This document shows positions 1 through 5,880 of a stretch of 7,063 nucleotides of DNA, piece after piece. The DNA is from JANQGH01 sp039819285 (lineage in GTDB: Bacteria > Pseudomonadota > Alphaproteobacteria > DSM-16000 > Inquilinaceae). Position 1 is the stretch's first letter. Each line of letters opens with the position of its first letter. A program made the position numbers and the translations under genes. The DNA is taken from NCBI GenBank assembly GCA_039819285.1, contig JBCBSH010000219.1:1-7063 (forward strand). Reading direction: 5' to 3'. The notes beneath the pieces are model-generated. The model had not been told where the DNA came from. It did not search any database and was given only the letters and a program-made list of their open reading frames with translations.

Positions 1-1530
1 ACCTATGTCAAGGCGACCAGCGAAAGCCATGGCGAGGTCGGCGACAAGGCCAATGACACGTTGCGGATCAACGGTGACCAAGTGCGGGCCCGGGTGATCG
101 GCGAGGGCGCGAACCTGGGCGTCACGCAGCTCGGCCGCATCGAAGCGGCCCATCAAGGTGTCAAGCTGAACACCGATTTCATCGATAATTCCGCCGGCGT
201 CGACTGTTCCGACCACGAGGTGAACATCAAGATCCTGCTGGGCCGGGTCGTCGCGAATGGCGACATGACCGCCAAGCAGCGCAATCGGCTTCTCGAATCG
301 ATGACCGACGAGGTCGCCAGCCTGGTATTGCGCGACAATTACCTGCAGACCCAGGCCCTGACCATGGTCACGGCGGAGGCGCCGGAGCTGTTGGATCAGC
401 ATGCGCGGCTGATGCGCGCCTTGGAAAAGCAGGGCCGGCTGAACCGCGAGGTCGAACTGTTGCCCAGCGACGATGTCCTGACGGAGCGGCTGGGCCGCCG
501 CCAGGGCCTGACCCGGCCGGAACTGGCGGTGCTGCTGTCCTACGCCAAGATCTCGGTCTACGACGACATCATCGAAAGCTCGCTGCCCGACGATGACGGG
601 CTGATCCAGGACCTGGTCGCCTATTTCCCCCAACCCCTGCGCGAGACCTACCGGCCGGTCATCGAAACCCACCGCCTGCGCCGGGATTTGATTGCAACCT
701 CGATCACCAACTCTATCGTCAATCGAACCGGGCCGACCTTTGTCTCGGAAACCAGCGACGGCACCGGCATGGGCTCGGCCGACATCGCCCGCGCCTATCT
801 GATCGTGCGCGACAGCTTTGACCTGCGCCAGCTGTGGCAGCAGATCGAAGCGCTGGACAACAAGGTCGACGCCGAAACCCAGACCCGGATGATGCTCGCC
901 AGCCGGCGCCTGATCGAACGCGCCACGGCCTGGGTTCTGCGCCATGTCGGCCACGATCTCGTGGTCGGCCGGCAGGTCGAGCATTTCAAGCCTGGCGTCG
1001 CGCTGTTGCGCGAGCACCAGGACGCCTTGATCCACGACCGCGCGCGGGCCGTCCTGAAGGACCGGGTGGCGACCTATACCGAACGGGGCGTGCCCAAGAC
1101 ACTGGCCAAGACCGTGGCGTCGCTGAACGTCATGGCCGCCGGCCTGGATTTGATCCGCATCGCCGACACGATCGAGGCGCCGGTGAAATCCGTGGCGCCA
1201 GCTTACTTTAAGCTGGGCGATCGGCTGGGCCTTTCCTGGCTGCGCGACAGTGCGACCCGCATGCCCTTGGGCAACCATTGGCAGAAACAGGCCACGGCCG
1301 CGATCATCGACGATCTCTTTGCCCTGCAGGCCGATTTGACAGTGGCCGCGCTGAGCGACGGCCGTAAGTCCGCCAAGGCCGACGGCAAGGTTACCGGCTG
1401 GCTGAAAAGACGGCGTGCGCCGATCGACCGCATCGATCAACTGATTGCCGAATTGCGGGCAATGGATCATGTTGATGTATCGATGCTGGCAGTCGCCAAC
1501 CGTCGCCTGCGCGGTCTGATGGGCGGTTAG
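1..1530 (+). CDS. NAD-specific glutamate dehydrogenase, large (GDH-180) class, C-terminal part
   Basis: The enzyme oxidatively deaminates glutamate to 2-oxoglutarate and ammonia with NAD+ in the cytoplasm, feeding amino-acid carbon into the TCA cycle. The frame is open from base 1, so the gene starts upstream; 509 codons plus a TAG stop are present out of roughly 1,600 usual for this family (Pseudomonas GdhB, Caulobacter GdhZ). Fragment residues 34-43 (GEGANLGVTQ) and 63-77 (NSAGVDCSDHEVNIK) are the highly conserved end of the catalytic dehydrogenase core. The rest is the long, mostly helical C-terminal region typical of this class, including the motif GRRQGLTRPELAVLLSYAK. The TTG at 61 is inside the conserved core and is not the start. 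The stop is followed by only about 40 bases before the next gene. Family assignment is secure; which of the symbols used for this class applies is not decidable here. Confidence 0.95.
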   Translation, partial: TYVKATSESHGEVGDKANDTLRINGDQVRARVIGEGANLGVTQLGRIEAAHQGVKLNTDFIDNSAGVDCSDHEVNIKILLGRVVANGDMTAKQRNRLLESMTDEVASLVLRDNYLQTQALTMVTAEAPELLDQHARLMRALEKQGRLNREVELLPSDDVLTERLGRRQGLTRPELAVLLSYAKISVYDDIIESSLPDDDGLIQDLVAYFPQPLRETYRPVIETHRLRRDLIATSITNSIVNRTGPTFVSETSDGTGMGSADIARAYLIVRDSFDLRQLWQQIEALDNKVDAETQTRMMLASRRLIERATAWVLRHVGHDLVVGRQVEHFKPGVALLREHQDALIHDRARAVLKDRVATYTERGVPKTLAKTVASLNVMAAGLDLIRIADTIEAPVKSVAPAYFKLGDRLGLSWLRDSATRMPLGNHWQKQATAAIIDDLFALQADLTVAALSDGRKSAKADGKVTGWLKRRRAPIDRIDQLIAELRAMDHVDVSMLAVANRRLRGLMGG

Positions 1531-1560
1531 GCGCCCCGATCATGCTGTGGCGGCGACTAC

Positions 1561-1566
1561 AAGGAG
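1561..1566 (+). promoter_or_regulatory. Ribosome binding site of the small exported-protein gene
   Basis: AAGGAG is a strong Shine-Dalgarno match. It lies 7 bases before the ATG at 1574 and 4 bases before the ATG at 1571, so spacing favours 1574 as the start. A third ATG at 1567 is too close and opens a frame without a signal peptide. Confidence 0.7.
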
Positions 1567-1573
1567 ATGAATG

Positions 1574-2007
1574 ATGACGCAAAGTGTACGTATGCTGGTC
1601 GCCATCCTGGTCCTGGCGGCCTTCTCCTTATCACCGGCTTCGGCCCAAAGGCTGAACAGCCCGATCGTCGTCGCCTCGACCTACGCCATGGCGCACGCGG
1701 CCCAGACGGGCACCACCAATTATGGCGTGACGGCCCAGACGGTTGACCTTACCGGCAACGGCTATGACGACATGTTCGCCATCTATGCGCTGGTCGGGGA
1801 ATTCGGCCTGCCGATGGGCGAGTATCTGGCCTATTTCGTCGGCGGCCCGGGTGGTTTCAACCGGTCGCGCGCATCGATCTGCCGGGGCGCGGCTCGGAAA
1901 TCACCGGGTATTTGGGCAACACGTTGACCGTCGAGACGAACACGGCCAACGGCCCGATGCTCTTGACCTTCGCGGCCACGCCCGCCGGACTGACGCCGGT
2001 ACCGTAA
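1574..2007 (+). pseudogene. Small exported protein of unknown function, frameshifted
   Basis: I do not recognise this family. The N-terminus is a clear Sec signal peptide: Arg6, a hydrophobic stretch at residues 8-19, and a probable cleavage after ASA at residue 24. The mature part contains DLTGNGYDDM (residues 58-67), which resembles one FG-GAP/EF-hand-like calcium loop. Read straight through, the frame changes character after GGPGGF and stops at 1925-1927, giving about 118 residues with an Arg/Ser/Cys-rich tail. The +2 frame from about 1864 continues sensibly as VARIDLPGRGSEITGYLGN and so on to a TAA at 2005-2007, ending in LTPVP. One base therefore appears to be missing within about 1845-1872; restoring it gives about 144 residues. 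This is either a sequencing or assembly error, or a genuine inactivating mutation. The other start choice is 1571. Exported to the periplasm or beyond by inference only. Confidence 0.65.
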
Positions 2008-2015
2008 GACCGGCG
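1994..2015 (+). repeat. Perfect 7-bp inverted repeat spanning the stop codon of the exported-protein gene
   Basis: CGCCGGT (1994-2000) pairs with ACCGGCG (2009-2015) around an 8-base loop that contains the restored-frame stop TAA. The stem is all but one G:C pair, but no T-run follows, so it is not a classical intrinsic terminator. It sits 23 bases before the transporter ATG, and might attenuate transcription, stabilise a 3' end, or be chance in GC-rich DNA. Confidence 0.3.
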
Positions 2016-2038
2016 CCCGGCACAAAGTCAGCACAGCG

Positions 2039-3322
2039 ATGACGGGCCCAGCCGCCCGGCCTGCCGGGGTCGGTGGGGTTTTCTCGTGGGCGGTCTATGA
2101 CTGGGCCAGTTCGTCCTTCAATACCGTCATCGGCACGTTCGTTTTCAGTGTCTATTTCATGGAAGGCATCTATGGCGACGTGACCAGGGGCACGGCCGCC
2201 TGGGGCTTCGCCATTGGTGTCTCCGGCATCATCGTTGCCGTGCTGGCACCGATCCTGGGCTCGCTCGCCGACCGGCTGGGCCGGCGCAAGCCCTGGCTGG
2301 CGGCACTGGTCCTGCTGACGATCCTGCCGACCGCTTTGTTGTGGTTTGCCGAGCCGAACACGAGCTACATCACCTACACGTTGATCCTGGTTGTCATCGC
2401 CAGTGTCGCGTTCGAGCTTGCCGGCGTGTTCTACAACGCCATGCTGCCGGACGTGGCACCTCCAGGCATGATCGGCCGCGTCTCGGGCTGGTCCTGGGGC
2501 ATGGGCTATATGGGCGGGCTGGCCAGCCTGGCCGTGGTCCTGTTCCTGCTTGTCGGCCTGCCGGGCGCGCCCGGCCTCTTGGGCCTGCCGACCGAGGATG
2601 CCGCGAGTGTGCGCGCCACCGGCCCGATGGTGGCCCTGTGGTTCGGCCTGTTCGCGCTGCCCCTGTTCCTCAGAACGCCCGACAGGCCGGCGCGGACCAT
2701 GGCGTTCGGCAAGGCCATCCGCGGCGGGCTGCACGACCTGGTCACGACCATCCGCAGCCTGCGCCATCGCGGCTCGATCCTGCGCTTTCTGATCGCCAGC
2801 GCGCTCTACCGGGACGGGCTGTCGACGCTGTTCGCGGTCGGCGGTCTCTACGCTGCCGGAACCATCGGGATGACGTTGGAAGAGGTCCTGATCTTCGCCA
2901 TCGGGCTGAACGTCACCGCCGGCATCGGCGCCGCCCTTTTCGGCTTCATCGACGACCGCATCGGCTCGAAGACGACGATTCTGGCGGCACTCTGCGGTCT
3001 GATGGGTTTCGGCACCGCGCTGCTGATCGTCGACCAGTTGACCCTCTTCATCGTACTCGCCTTGTGCCTGGGCCTGTTCGTGGGGCCGGCCCAAGCGGCC
3101 AGCCGATCCCTCCTGGCAAGGCTGGCGCCGGAGGAAGAAGTGACGAAGATGTTTGGGCTTTACGCACTCACCGGCAAATCCATCGCCTTTGTCGGCCCGC
3201 TTCTGTTCGCCACCGTTACGGATGCCTTCGACAGCCAGCGCATCGGCATGACGGTCATCCTGGCCCTGTTCATCGCGGGCACCCTGCTTCTGCTGACGGT
3301 GAAGGCGCCCTACAGAAGATAG
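2039..3322 (+). CDS. MFS transporter, UMF1 / Atg22-like group
   Basis: A 427-residue integral membrane protein with about 12 hydrophobic segments, as expected for a major facilitator. Group-typical features are SWAVYDW at residues 16-22 near the N-terminus, the cytoplasmic loop motif GSLADRLGRRKPW at 74-86 (MFS motif A position), YNAMLPDV at 132-139, GRVSGWSWGMGYMGG at 146-160, and FGLYALTGK in the second half. These match the UMF1 (unknown MFS) group related to the vacuolar effluxer Atg22. The substrate is unknown for most bacterial members; amino-acid or small-metabolite export is only a guess by analogy to Atg22. ATG 2039 is the only reasonable start because an in-frame stop lies upstream at 1991-1993; no clear Shine-Dalgarno precedes it. 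It follows the exported-protein gene by 31 bases and precedes the methyltransferase by 65 bases on the same strand, so co-transcription is possible. Confidence 0.88.
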   Translation: MTGPAARPAGVGGVFSWAVYDWASSSFNTVIGTFVFSVYFMEGIYGDVTRGTAAWGFAIGVSGIIVAVLAPILGSLADRLGRRKPWLAALVLLTILPTALLWFAEPNTSYITYTLILVVIASVAFELAGVFYNAMLPDVAPPGMIGRVSGWSWGMGYMGGLASLAVVLFLLVGLPGAPGLLGLPTEDAASVRATGPMVALWFGLFALPLFLRTPDRPARTMAFGKAIRGGLHDLVTTIRSLRHRGSILRFLIASALYRDGLSTLFAVGGLYAAGTIGMTLEEVLIFAIGLNVTAGIGAALFGFIDDRIGSKTTILAALCGLMGFGTALLIVDQLTLFIVLALCLGLFVGPAQAASRSLLARLAPEEEVTKMFGLYALTGKSIAFVGPLLFATVTDAFDSQRIGMTVILALFIAGTLLLLTVKAPYRR

Positions 3323-3333
3323 CAGCGGCCTTC

Positions 3334-3383
3334 TCACCCCGGCCGGCGCCTGCTAAGAAACAGCCCGCGTTTCACCCCGGCCG
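3334..3383 (+). repeat. Pair of 12-bp direct repeats between transporter and methyltransferase
   Basis: TCACCCCGGCCG occurs at 3334-3345 and again at 3372-3383, 38 bases apart start to start, in the 65-base intergenic gap. The second copy ends 4 bases before the methyltransferase ATG, where a ribosome binding site would normally be. No function is recognised; it may be a regulator site or a small tandem duplication remnant. Confidence 0.4.
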
Positions 3384-3387
3384 TTCC

Positions 3388-4014
3388 ATGTCTGACCCCA
3401 ACTCGCTGCCCAAAACCCGTCCGTTTCTTGACCGGCTGCTGTTCTTCTTCTTGTGGCTGCGGCGGCCGATGCGCATCGCCAACATCACGCCGTCGGGCAA
3501 GCATTTGGCCGCGGCCATGGTGCGCGGCGTGCCGATGGCCAAGCCGGGCAGTGTCGTCGAGTTGGGCGGCGGCACCGGGGTCTTCACATCCGCGATGATT
3601 AATGCGGGCTTGCCGGCCGACGATCTGGTCATCATCGAGCGCGAAAAGACCTTGTTCGATCTGCTGACCAGACGGTTTCCGTCAAGCAGGGTCGTGTTGG
3701 GCGATGCCCGCGACATCCACCAGATCGCCGAAGAGGCCGGCGCCAACCCGGTGAAGGCCGTGGTTTCCGGACTGCCTATCCTGACCATGAACGACGCGAT
3801 TCAGACCGCCATCATGGGCGGCGCGTTCAAGGCCATGGGTGACGACGGCGTCTTCGTCCAGTTCACCTACGGCCCGAAATCGCCCGTGCGCCAATCCGTG
3901 CTCGATGCGCTTGGGCTGACCGCGGTCCGGGCGGAGAAGGTGCCCCGCAACGTGCCGCCGGCCAGCGTCTACCTCTATACGGCGAGGCCGGCTGCGGAGA
4001 CGCCGCAGCCTTAG
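3388..4014 (+). CDS. pmtA: PmtA-type phospholipid N-methyltransferase (SAM-dependent)
   Basis: Likely transfers methyl groups from S-adenosylmethionine to phosphatidylethanolamine, making its methylated derivatives and phosphatidylcholine at the inner face of the cytoplasmic membrane. The 208-residue length fits the Agrobacterium/Sinorhizobium-type enzymes. A hydrophobic, basic N-terminal helix (residues 13-30) could bind the membrane, followed by TPSGKHLA (34-41), SAM motif I ELGGGTGVFT (58-67), the acidic motif II residue Glu84, GDARD (105-109), SGLPILTM (127-134) and QFTYGPKSPV (158-167). Glu58, Gly60, Gly62 and Glu84 fall at positions I recall as important for SAM binding in Agrobacterium PmtA. 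This fold is related to KsgA-like rRNA methyltransferases, the main alternative. The frame is open far upstream within the transporter, but ATG 3388 fits family length; no clear Shine-Dalgarno is seen. Its TAG stop overlaps the stop of the convergent grpE. Confidence 0.82.
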   Translation: MSDPNSLPKTRPFLDRLLFFFLWLRRPMRIANITPSGKHLAAAMVRGVPMAKPGSVVELGGGTGVFTSAMINAGLPADDLVIIEREKTLFDLLTRRFPSSRVVLGDARDIHQIAEEAGANPVKAVVSGLPILTMNDAIQTAIMGGAFKAMGDDGVFVQFTYGPKSPVRQSVLDALGLTAVRAEKVPRNVPPASVYLYTARPAAETPQP

Positions 4015-4628
4015 CCCTCGTTCGCGGCCTGCTTGTCGACCTCGCCCTTCGCGACGCCGACCATCGCCGGCCGCAACAGCCGGCCATGCAGCTGATAGCC
4101 CGGCGCCATGACTTGAACGACCGTGCCGGCTGGCTTGTCCGTGCCCGGCATTTCGAACATCGCCTGATGAACGTTGGGGTCGAACGGCTCGTCGGCCGGG
4201 TCGATTTTTTCCAGGCCGTTGCGCTCGAATACGGCGAGCATCTCGCGCTCGGTCGCCGCGACGCCCTCGGCCAACGCCTTCAGGGCATCCGCGGCGTCGG
4301 CCGTCTGGGCCACCGCCTCAAGCGCACGGCGAAGATTATCCGCGACCGTCAGCAAGTCCTTGGCGAAGCGCGAAATGCCGTACTTCGTTGCCTCTTCGCG
4401 ATCGCGCTCAGCCCGCCGGCGGGCGTTTTCCGCATCGGCCAAGGTGCGCAGCAACTGGTCCCGCAGCTTCTCGTTCTCCGCCAATGCGGCGCGCAGATCA
4501 TCCTCGACGGAGGGTTCCGCCGCCTCTTCAAGGCCGTCCTGCAGGTCCTCGAACGGCGATTGAGCGTCCGGCGCCGGCTCCGCCTCGGGCGTCTCGGTCT
4601 TGTTGGTCTTGGGATCGTTCTCGGTCAT
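4011..4628 (-). CDS. grpE: GrpE, nucleotide exchange factor for DnaK
   Basis: GrpE releases ADP from the Hsp70 chaperone DnaK in the cytoplasm and acts as a homodimer. The 205-residue protein has the usual architecture: an acidic, probably disordered N-terminus (residues 1-44), a long charged coiled-coil helix (about 45-100), a helical bundle segment, and the C-terminal beta domain containing the signature FDPNVHQAM (149-157), followed by VMAPGYQLHGRLLRPA. The ATG at 4628-4626 overlaps the hrcA stop codon in an ATGA arrangement, indicating translational coupling. The nearest Shine-Dalgarno-like AAGGA is 15 bases upstream, which is poor spacing and supports dependence on hrcA translation. A TTG 27 bases further upstream is in frame but unnecessary. 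The TAA stop overlaps the opposing methyltransferase stop. dnaK and dnaJ are not in the window. Confidence 0.97.
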   Translation of the reverse strand: MTENDPKTNKTETPEAEPAPDAQSPFEDLQDGLEEAAEPSVEDDLRAALAENEKLRDQLLRTLADAENARRRAERDREEATKYGISRFAKDLLTVADNLRRALEAVAQTADAADALKALAEGVAATEREMLAVFERNGLEKIDPADEPFDPNVHQAMFEMPGTDKPAGTVVQVMAPGYQLHGRLLRPAMVGVAKGEVDKQAANEG

Positions 4629-5728
4629 GCGGCTCGATCGTCGTCCTTGTTCCAAAGCAGGCGGCCGACCAGGCGTGCCGTGTAGTCGACCATGGGGATT
4701 ATTCTCGCATAGTTCAGGCGCGTCGGCCCGATAACGCCAATAGCGCCCAATATCTGTTCTCGGCGATCCTTATAGGGCGCAATAACCAAAGAGCAACCGG
4801 CATGGTGAAACATGTCGTTCTCCGCACCGATGAAGATCTGGACGCCCTCCGCGCCGCTGGTGGCGTCCAGCATGCGCAGCATGACCTCCTTGGCCTCCAG
4901 CGCGTCGAACAGACCGCGGATGCGCTCCAAATCCTCCAGCGCGGTGATGTTGTTCAGCAACTGGCCCTGGCCACGCACGATCAGCGTGCCGCCGGGCCGG
5001 CCGATATTGTCCCCGGACGGCACGGCCAGGCCCGCCTCGACCACCCGGGCGGTCAGCGCATCCAGCTCGCCGCGATGCTTTTCGATCTCGGCCTGGATGT
5101 CTTCCTGCAGTTCGACCAGCGTCTTGCCCGCGATCCTGGCGTTCAGAAAGTTCGACGCCTCGACCAGCGACGACAAGGGCACGCCCAGCGGCAGGTCCAG
5201 CACGCGGTTTTCGACTACACCGTCGTCCGTCACCGTGATGACAAGCGCCCGGCCCGGTGCCAGATCGACGAACTCGATATGCCGCAGAGGCCGATCGGCC
5301 TTGGGCGCGACGACGAGGCCAGCACATTCCGACAGGCCGGCCAGGGTCGACGTCGCTTCCTCCAGCAATTCCGGAACCGTGCGGCCGACGGCGGAACATT
5401 GGACCGAAATCGTCTCGCGCTCATCCTCGGTCAGATCGCCGACCTGCAACAAGCCCTCGACGAACAGGCGCAGCCCCAACTCGGTGGGCAGCCGCCCGGC
5501 CGAGGTGTGCGGCGCGCGCAACAGGCCCATCTCTTCCAGATCAGCCATCACGTTGCGCACGGTGGCCGGCGACAGTTCCATGCCCATGCGGCGCGACAGG
5601 CTGCGGCTGCCGATGGGCTCGCCGCTTTCGACGTACGACTCGACGATCAGGCGAAAGATTTCGCGCGATCGTTCGGTCAGCCCCAAAAGGCTTTCTCGTT
5701 GGGTCATCTCCGGTGGGGTCAAAGCCAT
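4625..5728 (-). CDS. hrcA: HrcA, heat-inducible transcription repressor
   Basis: HrcA represses chaperone operons, usually groESL, by binding the CIRCE inverted repeat, and needs GroEL to stay active. The product is 367 residues, close to the family norm of about 340-360. The N-terminal winged helix-turn-helix covers about residues 17-85, with SYVESGEPIGSRSL (31-44), SPATVRNVMADLEE (53-66) and the wing motif HTSAGRLPT (74-82). The central GAF-like dimer domain follows, and the C-terminus carries the typical IGVIGPTRLNYARIIPMVDY. ATG 5728 is preceded by AGGAGA with 5-base spacing; Met8 is a less supported alternative start. It is the first gene of an hrcA-grpE operon and diverges from rph. The 152-base intergenic region shows no CIRCE sequence, so autoregulation through CIRCE is not supported here. 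Confidence 0.97.
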   Translation of the reverse strand: MALTPPEMTQRESLLGLTERSREIFRLIVESYVESGEPIGSRSLSRRMGMELSPATVRNVMADLEEMGLLRAPHTSAGRLPTELGLRLFVEGLLQVGDLTEDERETISVQCSAVGRTVPELLEEATSTLAGLSECAGLVVAPKADRPLRHIEFVDLAPGRALVITVTDDGVVENRVLDLPLGVPLSSLVEASNFLNARIAGKTLVELQEDIQAEIEKHRGELDALTARVVEAGLAVPSGDNIGRPGGTLIVRGQGQLLNNITALEDLERIRGLFDALEAKEVMLRMLDATSGAEGVQIFIGAENDMFHHAGCSLVIAPYKDRREQILGAIGVIGPTRLNYARIIPMVDYTARLVGRLLWNKDDDRAA

Positions 5729-5732
5729 GTCT

Positions 5733-5738
5733 TCTCCT
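5733..5738 (-). promoter_or_regulatory. hrcA ribosome binding site
   Basis: On the minus strand this reads AGGAGA, with the AGGAG core 5 bases before the hrcA ATG. It supports the start at 5728 over the internal Met8. Confidence 0.75.
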
Positions 5739-5740
5739 GG

Positions 5741-5755
5741 CCCCAGAATTTGGGG
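5741..5755. repeat. Short inverted repeat in the hrcA leader
   Basis: CCCCA and TGGGG flank a 5-base centre (GAATT), directly upstream of the hrcA ribosome binding site. It could fold in the hrcA mRNA leader or serve as an operator. It does not match CIRCE (TTAGCACTC arms with a 9-base spacer). Function is unproven. Confidence 0.3.
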
Positions 5756-5775
5756 ATCATCGCCCGACCGATCAA

Positions 5776-5795
5776 CGGCGCGCCAAATAGCGCCG
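5776..5795. repeat. Inverted repeat in the hrcA-rph intergenic region
   Basis: CGGCGC (5776-5781) and GCGCCG (5790-5795) are perfect 6-bp arms around GCCAAATA. In GC-rich DNA short arms like this can arise by chance, but this lies between the candidate hrcA promoter and the hrcA start, where a repressor site or leader hairpin would be expected. Confidence 0.28.
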
Positions 5796-5822
5796 ATCCG
5801 GCCTGGACCCGATCACCGTGTC

Positions 5823-5852
5823 AGGATAGCGTGGCCCGCCAAACCGTTGCAA
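5823..5852 (-). promoter_or_regulatory. Candidate sigma-70-type promoter for hrcA-grpE
   Basis: Read on the minus strand, TTGCAA (5852-5847) and TATCCT (5828-5823) are separated by 18 bases, a reasonable match to housekeeping -35 and -10 boxes. Transcription would begin roughly 85-90 bases before the hrcA ATG. I found no good match to the alphaproteobacterial RpoH promoter (CTTG with CYTATNTNNG). Inference from sequence only. Confidence 0.35.
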
Positions 5853-5870
5853 AACCTTAAGAGCCATTTT

Positions 5871-5874
5871 GGAG
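5871..5874 (+). promoter_or_regulatory. rph ribosome binding site
   Basis: GGAG lies 6 bases before ATG 5881 and fixes this as the RNase PH start rather than the in-frame TTG at 5869, which lies upstream of and immediately against the GGAG. Confidence 0.65.
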
Positions 5875-5880
5875 ACCGCC

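Noticed and set aside
834..1211. 125-codon plus-strand open frame inside the glutamate dehydrogenase gene
   Set aside because: It is an Arg/Pro-rich alternate-frame shadow of the real coding frame, with no start signal.
1901..3337. 478-codon minus-strand open frame opposite the MFS transporter
   Set aside because: Its product is rich in Gln, Asp, Gly and Arg with no domain or hydrophobic core, typical of the antisense of a GC-rich membrane-protein gene. The opposite strand has unmistakable UMF1 motifs.
2341..3387. Possible long N-terminal extension of the methyltransferase, since its frame stays open back to 2341
   Set aside because: The extension is an Arg/His/Pro-rich out-of-frame reading of the transporter gene. 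The 208-residue form from ATG 3388 matches the family length and places the SAM motifs correctly.
4629..4655. Upstream TTG start for grpE at 4655
   Set aside because: It adds nine residues inside hrcA without family support, while the ATG at 4628 makes the usual ATGA coupling.
4388..5860. 490-codon plus-strand open frame over grpE and hrcA
   Set aside because: It is antisense to two clearly identified genes, crosses their junction, and its translation shows no recognisable family.
5869..5880. Upstream TTG start for rph at 5869
   Set aside because: The GGAG at 5871-5874 is correctly spaced for ATG 5881, and the 238-residue product has the standard RNase PH N-terminus.
5729..5880. CIRCE operator or RpoH promoter for hrcA
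   Set aside because: No TTAGCACTC-like arms were found. The best partial match to an RpoH -10 box (near 5785-5792, minus strand) lacks a CTTG element at the right distance.
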